The notes beneath the pieces are model-generated. The model saw nothing but the letters and a program-made list of their open reading frames with translations. It did not search any database and was not told where the DNA came from. A DNA stretch of 22,784 bases from an uncultured Chlorobiaceae bacterium. Its GTDB lineage: Bacteria; Bacteroidota; Chlorobiia; Chlorobiales; Chlorobiaceae. Positions within the stretch are counted from its first letter, which is position 1, and every line of letters begins with the position of its first letter. The stretch is taken from contig CAIXCO010000300.1 of the NCBI GenBank assembly GCA_903917955.1, positions 1 through 22,784 on the forward strand, in the 5' to 3' direction. Positions 1 through 7,703 of the stretch are shown in pieces. The position numbers were made by a program, and so were the translations under genes.

Positions 1-19
1 AGCCGGGTAGCCCCCGGCT
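1..19 (-). terminator. Intrinsic terminator hairpin of the frr remnant (partial)
   Basis: AGCCGGG at 1-7 pairs with CCCGGCT at 13-19. It sits at the same place relative to the frr stop codon as the hairpin at 1021-1045. A T-tract for the minus strand would fall left of the window, so it cannot be checked. Confidence 0.5.
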
Positions 20-57
20 TCTCTTTTTGATCTGAAAACTTTTAGGAACCAGAACTC

Positions 58-228
58 CTACACCTCCATGATCTCTTTCTCTTTGTGCGTGATCAGGTCG
101 GTAAGCTGTTTCTCAAATTTGTGGAGCATCTCGTCGGCATCTTTCTTGCCTTTATTCTTGTCGTCTTCGCTGATGACTCTCGATTTTTCGAGCTTTTCAA
201 TCTCCTGAATCATGTCGCGGCGAAGGTT
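58..228 (-). pseudogene. 3' fragment of frr (last 56 codons), duplicated
   Basis: Read on the minus strand, this encodes 56 residues identical to residues 131-186 of the full ribosome recycling factor at 1081-1641, with the same TAG stop. The six nucleotide differences (112, 130, 145, 148, 154, 181) all lie at third codon positions. The upstream two thirds of RRF are missing. The frame stays open leftwards to about 411 and could start at TTG 324, giving an 88-residue chimera whose first 32 residues are unrelated to RRF. Without the first helix and domain II it cannot act as a recycling factor. I read it as a gene remnant; translation of the chimera is possible but unsupported, since no Shine-Dalgarno is evident. 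Confidence 0.88.
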
Positions 229-387
229 GGTAATGCGGTGCTGTCGCAGTTCAGCCAGTTGAAGGGAAAGGTTATTGTTGCTGGCTACGAAGGCAATGAA
301 CTGCCGACTAATTTTTTCTCGCAAACTTCTTTGAATATGGTCTTGCTCTTTTTGTAACTTGAAGCCAAACGACTGAACAATTGAACC

Positions 388-678
388 ATGATAGAGATTA
401 CAGGCACAGAATTACGCAGGAACATGATCAAGTACTTCGATCTTGCCCTGGAGAAAAAGGAACCGGTTGTTGTACGCATTAGGAACCGGGGGACTTTTAC
501 CCTTACTCCTGCCATAGAAATCAGGAGCGGTAAGCGAATTGCGAAGAAAACCGACTTAGAAGCATATCTTGACCAGCCGGAGGTGCGGCAGTCCATTCTT
601 CGCGCACGTGCAGATGTACAAGCTGGCAGAGTTCGCAAATTTACCACTGTCGAGAAGTTATGGGAAGGTATACCGTAG
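388..678 (+). CDS. Phd/YefM-like antitoxin
   Basis: This 96-residue protein is probably the antitoxin of a type II toxin-antitoxin pair. The N-terminus (about 1-45: MIEITGTELRRN, then KYFDLALEKKEPVVV and a R-N-R-G turn) follows the Phd/YefM pattern in which a DNA-binding N-terminal fold lets the protein repress its own operon. The charged C-terminal half (about 50-96) would be the part that wraps and blocks the toxin. Its last 19 bases overlap the toxin start at 660, the usual order and coupling for Phd-YoeB type operons. No strong Shine-Dalgarno precedes the ATG. The sequence is more divergent from classical YefM than the toxin is from YoeB, so the family is less certain than the role, which comes mostly from context. 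Confidence 0.8.
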   Translation: MIEITGTELRRNMIKYFDLALEKKEPVVVRIRNRGTFTLTPAIEIRSGKRIAKKTDLEAYLDQPEVRQSILRARADVQAGRVRKFTTVEKLWEGIP

Positions 679-941
679 AACTCACCGAGGAATTCGATAC
701 CCACCTGAATCACTGGACGAAGGTTGGCAACAAGGCAATCCTTCGCAAAATTGAAACGATTTTACCTGAACTGGAAGAGCACCCAACCATAGGTACAGGT
801 AAACCTGAACCATTGAAAGGAGAATTTGCGGGTCTCTGGTCAAGAAGGCTTAACCAGCAGCATCGTATGATCTATGAGATTGTCGATGAAGCTGTAACCG
901 TTTATCTCCTTTCCGCCAAAGGCCATTATAACGACAAATAG
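660..941 (+). CDS. YoeB/Txe-family mRNA-interferase toxin
   Basis: This 93-residue protein belongs to the RelE/YoeB superfamily, ribosome-dependent endoribonucleases that cut mRNA in the A site. The core G-T-G-K-P-E-P-L-K (45-53), then G-L-W-S-R-R and Q-Q-H-R-M-I-Y-E (58-73), and the C-terminal K-G-H-Y (87-90), follow E. coli YoeB closely. By eye alignment the YoeB catalytic residues Glu46, Arg65, His83 and Tyr84 correspond to Glu50, Arg69, His89 and Tyr90, so the toxin looks intact. The ATG lies inside the antitoxin gene, pointing to translational coupling. The pair sits between the two frr-end repeats and is the only intact coding content there. Expected targets and autoregulation are inferred from the family. 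Confidence 0.9.
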   Translation: MGRYTVELTEEFDTHLNHWTKVGNKAILRKIETILPELEEHPTIGTGKPEPLKGEFAGLWSRRLNQQHRMIYEIVDEAVTVYLLSAKGHYNDK

Positions 942-1020
942 CCCGTTATCACAGATCATCTAAACCCATACAACAGTTTACGGCACTCTTCACAGTCTGA
1001 CTGGAGAAGGGTAAACGCAA

Positions 1021-1045
1021 AAAAGCCGAGGAACACCCGGCTTTT
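1021..1045 (-). terminator. Intrinsic terminator of rpmE-frr
   Basis: AAAAGCCG at 1021-1028 pairs with CGGCTTTT at 1038-1045. Read on the minus strand the hairpin is followed by a run of T (positions 1024 down to about 1019), the form expected for Rho-independent termination downstream of frr. It could also stop plus-strand transcripts from the toxin-antitoxin pair, since the left arm is A-rich and the right arm ends in TTTT. Confidence 0.75.
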
Positions 1046-1252
1046 CTTGCTGAACTGAAAACTTTTTGGAACCAGAACTCCTACACCTCCATGATCTCTT
1101 TCTCTTTGTGCGTGATCAGGTCGGTAAGCTGTTTTTCAAATTTGTGGAGCATTTCGTCGGCATCTTTTTTTCCTTTGTTCTTGTCGTCTTCGCTGATGAC
1201 TCTTGATTTTTCGAGCTTTTCAATCTCCTGAATCATGTCGCGGCGAAGGTTG
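1024..1252. repeat. Right direct copy of the frr 3' end and terminator
   Basis: This is the partner of 1-229, ungapped. It is the copy attached to the intact frr gene. Past 1252 the sequence continues as normal frr, while the left copy switches to unrelated DNA. Confidence 0.93.
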
Positions 1253-1641
1253 CGCAGGGATACTTTTGAGTCCTCTCCAAATTTTTTGGTGAGTTTGACA
1301 AACTCTTTGCGGCGCTCTTCGGTGAGCGGGGGGATGCTGACACGGATGTTCTGGCCATCGGCAGCAGGGTTGAGCCCAAGGTTGGCGTCGCGGATAGCTC
1401 TTTCAGTGCCCGATACCATAGATTTGTCCCAGACCTGGACAATAAGGGTGTGAACATCAAGCACACTGATGTTGCCGACCTGTTTGAGCGGCATCTGCTG
1501 GCCATAAGCCTCTACCTTGACACGGTCGAGCAATGTTGTTGTCGCTTTTCCGGTTCTGATCGAAGCGATCTCGTGCTGAAACGCCTCGATGGTTTTTTTC
1601 ATCTTTGGCTCAGTTTTCTGATAAACCTCTCTGACACTCAT
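1081..1641 (-). CDS. frr: Ribosome recycling factor
   Basis: RRF, 186 residues (family norm about 185), works with EF-G to split the post-termination ribosome. The N-terminus MSVREVYQKTEPKMKKTIEA starts helix 1, followed by the conserved R-T-G-K-A segment near residue 30. The C-terminal helix carries NLRRDMIQEIEKLEKSR. All parts of the three-helix bundle and domain II are present, so this copy is functional. It is the second gene after rpmE, 22 bases downstream, and is followed by the hairpin at 1021-1045. Its last 56 codons are duplicated at 58-228. If the unit at 1-1080 was acquired by integration, the 3' end now attached to this gene might itself be the incoming version. Confidence 0.97.
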   Translation of the reverse strand: MSVREVYQKTEPKMKKTIEAFQHEIASIRTGKATTTLLDRVKVEAYGQQMPLKQVGNISVLDVHTLIVQVWDKSMVSGTERAIRDANLGLNPAADGQNIRVSIPPLTEERRKEFVKLTKKFGEDSKVSLRNLRRDMIQEIEKLEKSRVISEDDKNKGKKDADEMLHKFEKQLTDLITHKEKEIMEV

Positions 1642-1663
1642 AGCTGTTCCGATAGGTTAGTGC

Positions 1664-1888
1664 TCAGGCGTTTGCCTGTGCTGCTGTTGATTTTGCAAAG
1701 CGTTTGTTGAAGCGCTCAACGCGTCCTGCGGTATCGACAAGGGTCTGCTTTCCGGTATAGAAGGGGTGGCAGTTGTTGCAGATGTCAACCTTGATGGTTG
1801 CACGGGTTGAACGGGTGACGAAGGCGTTGCCGCAGTTTGCGCAGTTGACGGTGACTTCGGTATACTTTGGATGAATATCTTGTTTCAT
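1664..1888 (-). CDS. rpmE: 50S ribosomal protein L31, zinc-binding form
   Basis: A 74-residue ribosomal protein of the large subunit. The ATG at 1888 gives MKQDIHPKYTEVTVNCANCG, the normal L31 N-terminus. An upstream in-frame start at 2020 would add an unlikely hydrophobic leader and run into recG. Cys16, Cys19, Cys37 and Cys40 form the C-x2-C ... C-x2-C site of zinc-containing (C+) L31. The HPFYTGKQ segment is typical. It is transcribed with frr just downstream, from the divergent region shared with recG. Confidence 0.96.
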   Translation of the reverse strand: MKQDIHPKYTEVTVNCANCGNAFVTRSTRATIKVDICNNCHPFYTGKQTLVDTAGRVERFNKRFAKSTAAQANA

Positions 1889-1988
1889 GACTTTCGTTGA
1901 CTTTGTCGTACAATAAATGATGTGAGCTGCCGATAAAATAGTAAAGGCGGAAATATACAAGAATTTCAATCGAGTTACAACCATTAAG

Positions 1989-4109
1989 ATGACTGGTACC
2001 ACCTCAATCACCTTCCTCAAGGGGGTCGGCTCTAAAAAGGCATTGGTTCTGCGGGAGGCCGGTATTCTGCTCCTTGATGACCTGTTTGATTATTTTCCGC
2101 GTCGTTATCTCGACCGTTCTGCCATGAAGAGAATTGGAACGCTTGCGGATGGTGAGACGGTGACGGTTGTCGGTACGGTCATCAAAACCCAGCTCGACGG
2201 CGACACTCCCGGTCGGGCGCGTTTCAAGGCGTGGCTTGGCGATGCCAGCGGTGTGCTTGAGCTGACCTGGTTCAGGGGTGTTCGCTACTTCTCTCGCACG
2301 GTGGTGCAGGGTGAGTCACTTGCTGTTCACGGGAAAGTGAGCTATTTTGGCCACCATGCGCAGATGCAGCACCCTGATTTCGACCGCCTCAGCCCGGATC
2401 TCATGGAATCGCGCAGTGGGGAGTGCAGCGATTTGGATCTCTACAACACCGGCAAGATTATTCCTCTTTACCCCACCAGCGATGCGATGAAGCAGGCGGG
2501 TCTTGGTTCAAAGCCCTTTCGTACTCTTGTGGCCCGTGCTTTTGAGGCATTGACTCCGGGCAAGGAGGAGAATCTCACCCCTGCCATGCTTGTCGGTAAC
2601 GCTTTGATGCCGCTTGCGGAGGCGTATCGTGAAATTCACTTTCCCTCTTCGCATGAGCAGCTCGCAAGGGCCCGTTACCGGATGAAGTGGACGGAGCTTT
2701 TTTATGCCCAGCTTCTTTTTGCCCTGCGCCACAGTGCAATCAGGCGGAACAGGGCGGCGGCAAAGTTCACCCACTCCGGTGAGGTGACCCAAAAGCTCCA
2801 TGCGAGTTTACCCTACACCTTGACTGATGCCCAGAAAAATGCCATCCGTGAAATCTATCGTGACCTCAAAAGCGGTAGCCCGATGAACCGCCTTTTGCAG
2901 GGCGATGTGGGTTCTGGCAAAACCATTGTGGCCATCTTTGCCATGGCTCTTGCGGTTGATAACGGGTTGCAGTCGGCCTTTATGGCTCCTACAGAGATTC
3001 TGGCGGTGCAGCACTATCTGGTGATGAAGCGTTTTTTCAGTCCGCTTGGCGTGCAGGTTGGCATGGTGACGGGGAAGCAGGGGAAAAAGGAGCGCCAGGC
3101 GGTGCTTGCCGCTCTCAGTTCGGGAGAGCTGCATATTGCGGTTGGTACCCATGCCATGATTGAGCCGGGGGTGAGCTACAATAGTCTTGGCCTTGTTATC
3201 ATTGATGAGCAGCACCGCTTCGGGGTGTTGCAGCGCAAGGCGTTGCAGGAGAAGGCGGTACATCCGCATGTGCTGCTGATGACGGCGACACCGATACCGA
3301 GAACCCTCACCATGGGGGTCTTTGGTGATCTTGATGTTTCGGTGATCCGCCAAAAGCCTGCCGGACGCCAGGCAATCAAGACAATCGTCATCTCTGAAGC
3401 AGAGAGGCTGAAGGTGTATGGTTTTCTTCGCAAAGAGATTGCAGAAGGAAGGCAGGGTTATATTGTCTATCCTCTTGTTGAGGAGTCGGAAAAAATGGAT
3501 TTGAAGGCGGCGGTGGAGAGTTATCAGGAGCTTTCGGCTACACTTTTCGCTGATCTGCGCCTTGGATTGATTCATGGTCAACTGACGCCGGATGAGAAGG
3601 AGAGGGTGATGGAGCAGTTTCGGCGTCGTAAAATTGATTTGCTGGTGGGTACGACGGTCATTGAGGTGGGCGTTGACGTGCCGAATGCGACCGTCATGAT
3701 AATTGAGCACGCCGAACGTTTTGGTCTGGCCCAACTGCATCAGCTCAGGGGGCGGGTTGGCCGGGGAGAGCACCGTTCCACCTGTTTTTTGCTCCATGCC
3801 AGAGTGACGGCAGAGGCACGCGAACGGCTTTCGGCGATGGAGTCAACGACGGATGGTTTTCTTATCTCTGAAATTGATGCGAAAATAAGGGGTGCAGGCA
3901 ATATTCTTGGAAAAGAGCAGTCCGGGACATTGAGTGGATTAAGAGTTGCCGATCTGAGCAAGGATTTTGATATCATGCAGTCGGCCCGTGCTGCGGCATT
4001 CCAGCTTGTTGAAGAGGATGGCCAGTTGCGAGATGCCGCGCACCGTTGTGTACGGGAGTGTTATCTGCATCATTACCATGACCGGTTCGCTTTGGCGGAT
4101 ATCGGGTAG
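1989..4109 (+). CDS. recG: ATP-dependent DNA helicase RecG
   Basis: RecG, 706 residues (E. coli 693), remodels stalled forks and branch-migrates Holliday junctions. The N-terminal wedge/OB region is at about 1-250 (ITFLKGVGSKKALVLREAGI at the start). The superfamily 2 core follows: Walker A G-D-V-G-S-G-K-T at about 305-312, D-E-Q-H-R-F-G-V at about 405, T-A-T-P-I-P-R-T at about 431, and Q-L-R-G-R-V-G-R-G at about 583. The C-terminal segment with IRGAGNILGKEQSG closes the protein. All motifs are intact. The ATG at 1989 lies 100 bases from the divergent rpmE start; no clear Shine-Dalgarno precedes it. It is followed by rsgA after 29 bases, probably in one transcript. Confidence 0.97.
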   Translation: MTGTTSITFLKGVGSKKALVLREAGILLLDDLFDYFPRRYLDRSAMKRIGTLADGETVTVVGTVIKTQLDGDTPGRARFKAWLGDASGVLELTWFRGVRYFSRTVVQGESLAVHGKVSYFGHHAQMQHPDFDRLSPDLMESRSGECSDLDLYNTGKIIPLYPTSDAMKQAGLGSKPFRTLVARAFEALTPGKEENLTPAMLVGNALMPLAEAYREIHFPSSHEQLARARYRMKWTELFYAQLLFALRHSAIRRNRAAAKFTHSGEVTQKLHASLPYTLTDAQKNAIREIYRDLKSGSPMNRLLQGDVGSGKTIVAIFAMALAVDNGLQSAFMAPTEILAVQHYLVMKRFFSPLGVQVGMVTGKQGKKERQAVLAALSSGELHIAVGTHAMIEPGVSYNSLGLVIIDEQHRFGVLQRKALQEKAVHPHVLLMTATPIPRTLTMGVFGDLDVSVIRQKPAGRQAIKTIVISEAERLKVYGFLRKEIAEGRQGYIVYPLVEESEKMDLKAAVESYQELSATLFADLRLGLIHGQLTPDEKERVMEQFRRRKIDLLVGTTVIEVGVDVPNATVMIIEHAERFGLAQLHQLRGRVGRGEHRSTCFLLHARVTAEARERLSAMESTTDGFLISEIDAKIRGAGNILGKEQSGTLSGLRVADLSKDFDIMQSARAAAFQLVEEDGQLRDAAHRCVRECYLHHYHDRFALADIG

Positions 4110-4138
4110 TTTTTTTATAAAGAAGGGGAGCGAGCAGT

Positions 4139-5104
4139 GTGAAGATGGAGTGTAAAAGAGAGGCTGGAGGGGTAAAGGATGGCATGGTTATTGAAGTGAC
4201 CGGCTCGACCTATATGGTTGTTACCGACGCTGGAGAGGAGTTCAGGTGCCGTACCACCCCCGGAACGAAGACGGAGAATAATTTTTCATCACTTGTTGCG
4301 GTCGGCGACCGGGTGGTGCTGAAAGAGACAGAAACGGGTACGGAGCTCTTTGAAGCGGTGATTACCCTTGTGGAGCGTCGCCGGAGTGCCTTGACCAGAA
4401 AAAGGGATCTTCGCCGGAACCGCAGCAAGGAGAAGGTGCAGGTGATTGCGGCAAATATTGATCAACTGGTGGTTGTGGTCTCGGCCTTTGACCCTCCTTT
4501 GAGCACCCGCCTGATCGACCGGTATCTGGTGTTCGCCGAATCGGAGCAGTTGAAGACGGTGATTGTGGTCAACAAGATGGATCTTGATGATTCGACCGAG
4601 ACCAGGGAGCTGATGAAGCCCTATCACGCTCTTAATTACCGGATTCTTTATACAAGTGCCGAAGAGAAAAACGGAATGAAGGCGCTTCGAAAGGTTCTTG
4701 CTGGCAAGCTTTCTGCCTTCAGTGGCCACTCGGGGGTGGGAAAGTCGACCCTGATTAATGAGCTTTTTGGCTCGGAGCGGCTTAGGACGGGCGAAACCAA
4801 TTGGAAGACTGGAAAAGGGCTCCATACCACAAGCAGCTCCATTATGCTGCCTCTGCCCCGTGGAGGCTACATCATTGATACCCCGGGGATACGGGAGTTC
4901 AATCTTTCAGGGATTACCCGTGAAAACCTGCGCTTCTATTTCAAGGAGTTCCTCGTTGCTATGCAGGATTGTGCCTACTCTTCATGCTCGCATACGGTTG
5001 AGCCGGAGTGCGGTATTCGCAAAGCGGTTGAGTCGAAGCGTATTGATCCTGAACGTTATGAGAGTTATCTTGCCATTTACGAGAGTATTGACCGCGACAG
5101 TTGA
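4139..5104 (+). CDS. rsgA: Small ribosomal subunit biogenesis GTPase RsgA
   Basis: RsgA (YjeQ), 321 residues, is a circularly permuted GTPase that checks late 30S maturation. After an N-terminal OB-fold (about 15-85) the motifs come in permuted order: G4 N-K-M-D near 145, then G1 G-H-S-G-V-G-K-S-T near 196, then G3 D-T-P-G near 247. A C-terminal zinc finger (C-x4-C-x-H-x5-C, starting near residue 278) completes the family signature. The GTG at 4139 is chosen because AGGGGAG at 4124-4130 lies eight bases ahead. The in-frame ATG at 4145 would be spaced less well. It sits 29 bases after recG. Confidence 0.96.
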   Translation: MKMECKREAGGVKDGMVIEVTGSTYMVVTDAGEEFRCRTTPGTKTENNFSSLVAVGDRVVLKETETGTELFEAVITLVERRRSALTRKRDLRRNRSKEKVQVIAANIDQLVVVVSAFDPPLSTRLIDRYLVFAESEQLKTVIVVNKMDLDDSTETRELMKPYHALNYRILYTSAEEKNGMKALRKVLAGKLSAFSGHSGVGKSTLINELFGSERLRTGETNWKTGKGLHTTSSSIMLPLPRGGYIIDTPGIREFNLSGITRENLRFYFKEFLVAMQDCAYSSCSHTVEPECGIRKAVESKRIDPERYESYLAIYESIDRDS

Positions 5105-5165
5105 GCCTTCCGGGCTTAGTGGCCGCAGGTTGTACAGTTTTTGCCATCATGAACCATGCTGACCA

Positions 5166-6548
5166 ATGATTCTTACCCTCAATCCGGCTACTGAAGAGGT
5201 GATTGCCGAATATCAGACCATGAACTCCGGCGAGATTGAAGAGATTTTAGGCCACTCCCATCAGGCTTTTCTTTCATGGAGAGAGGTGCCACTGCTGGAA
5301 CGCAGTACAGTGATGAGGCGTATGGCCCAGCTTCTTCGTGAGCAAAAGGAGCGACACGCAGCGCTGATAAGCCGTGAAATGGGTAAACCCCTCGCGCAGG
5401 CGGTGGCGGAGGTGGTGAAGTGCGCATGGGTTTGCGATTTTTATGCTGAGCAGGCACCGCTCTTTTTAAAGGCGGAAGAGTGCGACCTCGACGGTGGGGC
5501 AAGGGGAGTGGTGAGCTGTGAGCCGATTGGCTCTGTGCTTGGCATCATGCCGTGGAATTTTCCCTTCTGGCAGGTCTTTCGCTTTGCCGCACCGGCTATT
5601 ATGGCTGGTAACGCGGTTGTTGTCAAGCACTCGCCCAATGTGACCGGTTCGGCCATTGCCATTGAGGAGCTTTTCCGTGAGGCTGGTTTTCTCGAGCACC
5701 TCTACCGTACGGTGCATCTTGCCCTTGAAGATGTTGATGCTCTGACCGGCTTCATGATTGACCATCCTGCCGTTAAGGCGGTATCGGTGACGGGAAGTAC
5801 TGCCGCAGGTCGTGCTGTTGCGGCGAAAGCTGGCCGCGCCCTGAAAAAAAGCGTGCTTGAGCTTGGTGGCAGTGACCCCTATATCGTGCTTGATGATGCC
5901 GATCTTGCAGTGGCCGTTGAGCAGTGTATTGCGGCCCGCCTTTTGAACACCGGCCAGAGCTGTATCGCCGCCAAGCGCTTCATTGTGCACACCTCCGTCA
6001 TGGAGCGGTTTAAAGCTCTTTTTCTGCATCGCATGAAGTCGGCTCTCATGGGCGATCCCTTCGACCCGGCAGTGGAGGTGGGGCCGATTGCGCGCTTTGA
6101 TCTTCGCCAGCAACTGCACGATCAGGTTTGCCGGAGTGTTGCCGAGGGTGCACAGTTGCTTTGTGGGGGAGAAATTCCCTCCGGGAAAGGCTTTTTCTAT
6201 CCGCCAACCGCTCTTTCGGGGGTGCGCAAGGGGATGGCGCTCTACAGCGAGGAGAGCTTCGGGCCGGTTGCAACCCTTATCGAAGCAAAGGATGACCAGG
6301 AGGCAGTCATGATTGCCAACGATACTCCCTATGGACTTGGTTCAGCCGTTTTTTCCACCAATCGTGAACGGGCACTCGCCATCGCTGGCCAGCTTGAGGT
6401 CGGGAGCTGTTTTATCAACAGTATGGTAAAATCCGATCCGCGTCTCCCTTTTGGCGGTGTAAAAGAGTCGGGATATGGTCGCGAACTTTCCGTCTACGGC
6501 ATCAAGGAGTTCGTCAATATCAAAACCGTTTTCACCCCGGCTCTCTGA
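5166..6548 (+). CDS. NAD(P)-dependent succinate-semialdehyde dehydrogenase, Sad/YneI type
   Basis: An aldehyde dehydrogenase of 460 residues, expected to oxidise succinate semialdehyde to succinate. The sequence resembles E. coli Sad (YneI, about 462 residues) more than GabD: P-W-N-F-P-F-W-Q near 129, L-E-L-G-G-S-D-P near 231, N-T-G-Q-S-C-I-A-A-K-R-F at 261-272, and G-P-I-A-R-F-D-L-R later. The catalytic residues look present: Asn131, Glu232 and the nucleophile Cys266. An in-frame stop just upstream fixes ATG 5166 as the earliest ATG; no Shine-Dalgarno is visible. It lies 61 bases after rsgA and is closed by a strong hairpin. Substrate is inferred from family likeness; other short-chain aldehydes are possible. 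What it feeds in an organism with a reductive TCA cycle is not shown here. Confidence 0.9.
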   Translation: MILTLNPATEEVIAEYQTMNSGEIEEILGHSHQAFLSWREVPLLERSTVMRRMAQLLREQKERHAALISREMGKPLAQAVAEVVKCAWVCDFYAEQAPLFLKAEECDLDGGARGVVSCEPIGSVLGIMPWNFPFWQVFRFAAPAIMAGNAVVVKHSPNVTGSAIAIEELFREAGFLEHLYRTVHLALEDVDALTGFMIDHPAVKAVSVTGSTAAGRAVAAKAGRALKKSVLELGGSDPYIVLDDADLAVAVEQCIAARLLNTGQSCIAAKRFIVHTSVMERFKALFLHRMKSALMGDPFDPAVEVGPIARFDLRQQLHDQVCRSVAEGAQLLCGGEIPSGKGFFYPPTALSGVRKGMALYSEESFGPVATLIEAKDDQEAVMIANDTPYGLGSAVFSTNRERALAIAGQLEVGSCFINSMVKSDPRLPFGGVKESGYGRELSVYGIKEFVNIKTVFTPAL

Positions 6549-6585
6549 GCCCTCTCCCTGCCTCTGCCCGATGTAATGAACGCAC

Positions 6586-6622
6586 AAAAGCCTCTGCTTT
6601 ACCTGGGAAAGCAGAGGCTTTT
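6586..6622. terminator. Bidirectional intrinsic terminator
   Basis: AAAAGCCTCTGCTTT at 6586-6600 is perfectly complementary to AAAGCAGAGGCTTTT at 6608-6622, a 15-bp stem with a 7-base loop. A-tract and T-tract flanks let it work both ways. It separates the plus-strand dehydrogenase from the minus-strand regulator at 6649. Confidence 0.9.
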
Positions 6623-6648
6623 GATATTTATGTGGCATAGGCTATGGC

Positions 6649-7152
6649 TTACAATGCGACAGCAAGATCTGAAAGATAGGTCTTGATTGACTGGTGCTTT
6701 CCAAGGCCAAGTTTTTTGTGCATTCTGTAGCGGATGCTCTCCATTCCTCTTGTAGAGATGCCGACAGAGCGGCCAATCTCTCTGGTGTCGTAGTTCAGTT
6801 TTACAAGAAGGCTGATTCTCAGCTCGCGCTGATTGAGGTTGGCATGTTTTTTCTGAAGTTTCGACAAAAAGACTGAATCAGATTCAGTGAGCTCTATGTT
6901 CAGACGTTTTTCAATAGTTTCTGTCTCAATAAGGCTCAGACAAGAATCGGTCATCAACCTTTTTACAGCGGTATCAATTTCAAGAGCGTGTATCTGGTCA
7001 AGAAGATTGCGCAAAGAATTGGTCTTCTCTGCAATTGCGGTGGAAACCCTTGTCAGTTCCAGATCCTGATTCGCAACTCTGGTACGAAGAGCGGCAATCT
7101 CTTTTTCGTAATCAACACTGCTCTTGCTGGTCTGTTCTACTTGTGCATTCAT
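6649..7152 (-). CDS. Short coiled-coil / LuxR-type HTH regulator
   Basis: A 167-residue protein with no receiver or ligand domain. Residues about 12-80 show heptad-like spacing of leucines and charged residues (YEKEIAALRTRVANQDLELT), a likely coiled coil for dimerisation. Residues about 106-150 form a LuxR/GerE-like helix-turn-helix: L-N-Q-R-E-L-R-I, L-N-Y-D-T-R-E-I, then S-V-G-I-S-T-R-G-M-E-S-I-R-Y-R. The ATG at 7152 is chosen because AGGA lies seven bases ahead; the longer TTG form at 7173 has no such site. It is a clear paralogue of the C-terminal 150 residues or so of the protein at 8615-9853. Similar HTH tails occur at the ends of Bacteroidetes sensor proteins. Target genes are unknown. 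Confidence 0.82.
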   Translation of the reverse strand: MNAQVEQTSKSSVDYEKEIAALRTRVANQDLELTRVSTAIAEKTNSLRNLLDQIHALEIDTAVKRLMTDSCLSLIETETIEKRLNIELTESDSVFLSKLQKKHANLNQRELRISLLVKLNYDTREIGRSVGISTRGMESIRYRMHKKLGLGKHQSIKTYLSDLAVAL

Positions 7153-7703
7153 TGTATCATCCTGTTTATTCAATTTATGGTAACATCTTTACGCTGATCA
7201 ACGTCCCTGAAACGGCAGATTCTCGAAACAGCTTGCAAGAGTGCCGTATACTACATGAGGCTTCCATCCTCTCTACCTCATTTCCCCGATGTTGCAGAAT
7301 TTCTTCCGCCTTTACTCTGATACCTCAATTGCTGATTTTTTTTTTACATAACATCAAAAAAACAACAACCCTCGTCACCAACCTGCTTACTCTCTTCTAC
7401 TGCCAACTCCTTAATCCAACCCACTGATCGACGTGTTGGAGACAGTAATATCAGTTTTTTTTTATAATAACGCAAGATATAATTGTAGTTCTGTGTAAAA
7501 ACACGCTTGCTCGTCGTTTTTTACTTTTTATAATTATTATTTATATGTATGAAATAGCTATTAGTCCTCCGGGCTATCAGTATGGCGCGTATTTTGGGGG
7601 GAGAGTTTTTTGTTTATCAAGAGATGTTCGATCATTACTGTTATCTTGCCGCTGGATTTCATCAGGCTGAAGGCTTATTGATGTATTTTACCTTTTTTAC
7701 GGT
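7153..7703. other. Divergent intergenic region, AT-rich
   Basis: About 550 bases between the minus-strand regulator and the plus-strand lipid-kinase-like gene. It contains several A/T runs (about 7337-7346, 7457-7468, 7519-7545) and is visibly richer in A/T than its neighbours. I see no convincing coding frame, RNA gene or terminator. Both flanking promoters should lie here, but I cannot pick them with confidence. Confidence 0.6.

Larger units (their letters stand above)
1..229. repeat. Left direct copy of the frr 3' end and terminator
   Basis: This stretch aligns without gaps to 1024-1252 at a constant offset of 1023 bases. I count 15 mismatches over 229 bases: nine in the 57 non-coding bases and six in the 172 coding bases. 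Similarity stops abruptly after base 229. The left limit is unknown because the repeat runs into the window edge. Together with the right copy it brackets the toxin-antitoxin pair. Confidence 0.93.

Noticed and set aside
58..324. A functional short second ribosome recycling factor
   Set aside because: It lacks RRF residues 1-130, including domain II and the first helix, and has only a TTG start without a ribosome site.
1664..2020. Longer L31 starting at 2020
   Set aside because: The extra 44 residues are hydrophobic, overlap the recG start and have no likeness to L31; ATG 1888 gives the standard protein.
2808..3797. Long minus-strand frame of 329 codons inside recG
   Set aside because: It is a shadow of recG on the opposite strand, rich in His, Arg and Gln, with no recognisable domain.
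5466..6119. Minus-strand frame of 217 codons inside the aldehyde dehydrogenase
   Set aside because: Antisense shadow of a gene with clear catalytic motifs; no family likeness.
7035..7427. Plus-strand frame of 130 codons across the regulator start and intergenic region
   Set aside because: It overlaps the coding part of the minus-strand regulator, is low in complexity and resembles no protein; no ribosome site.
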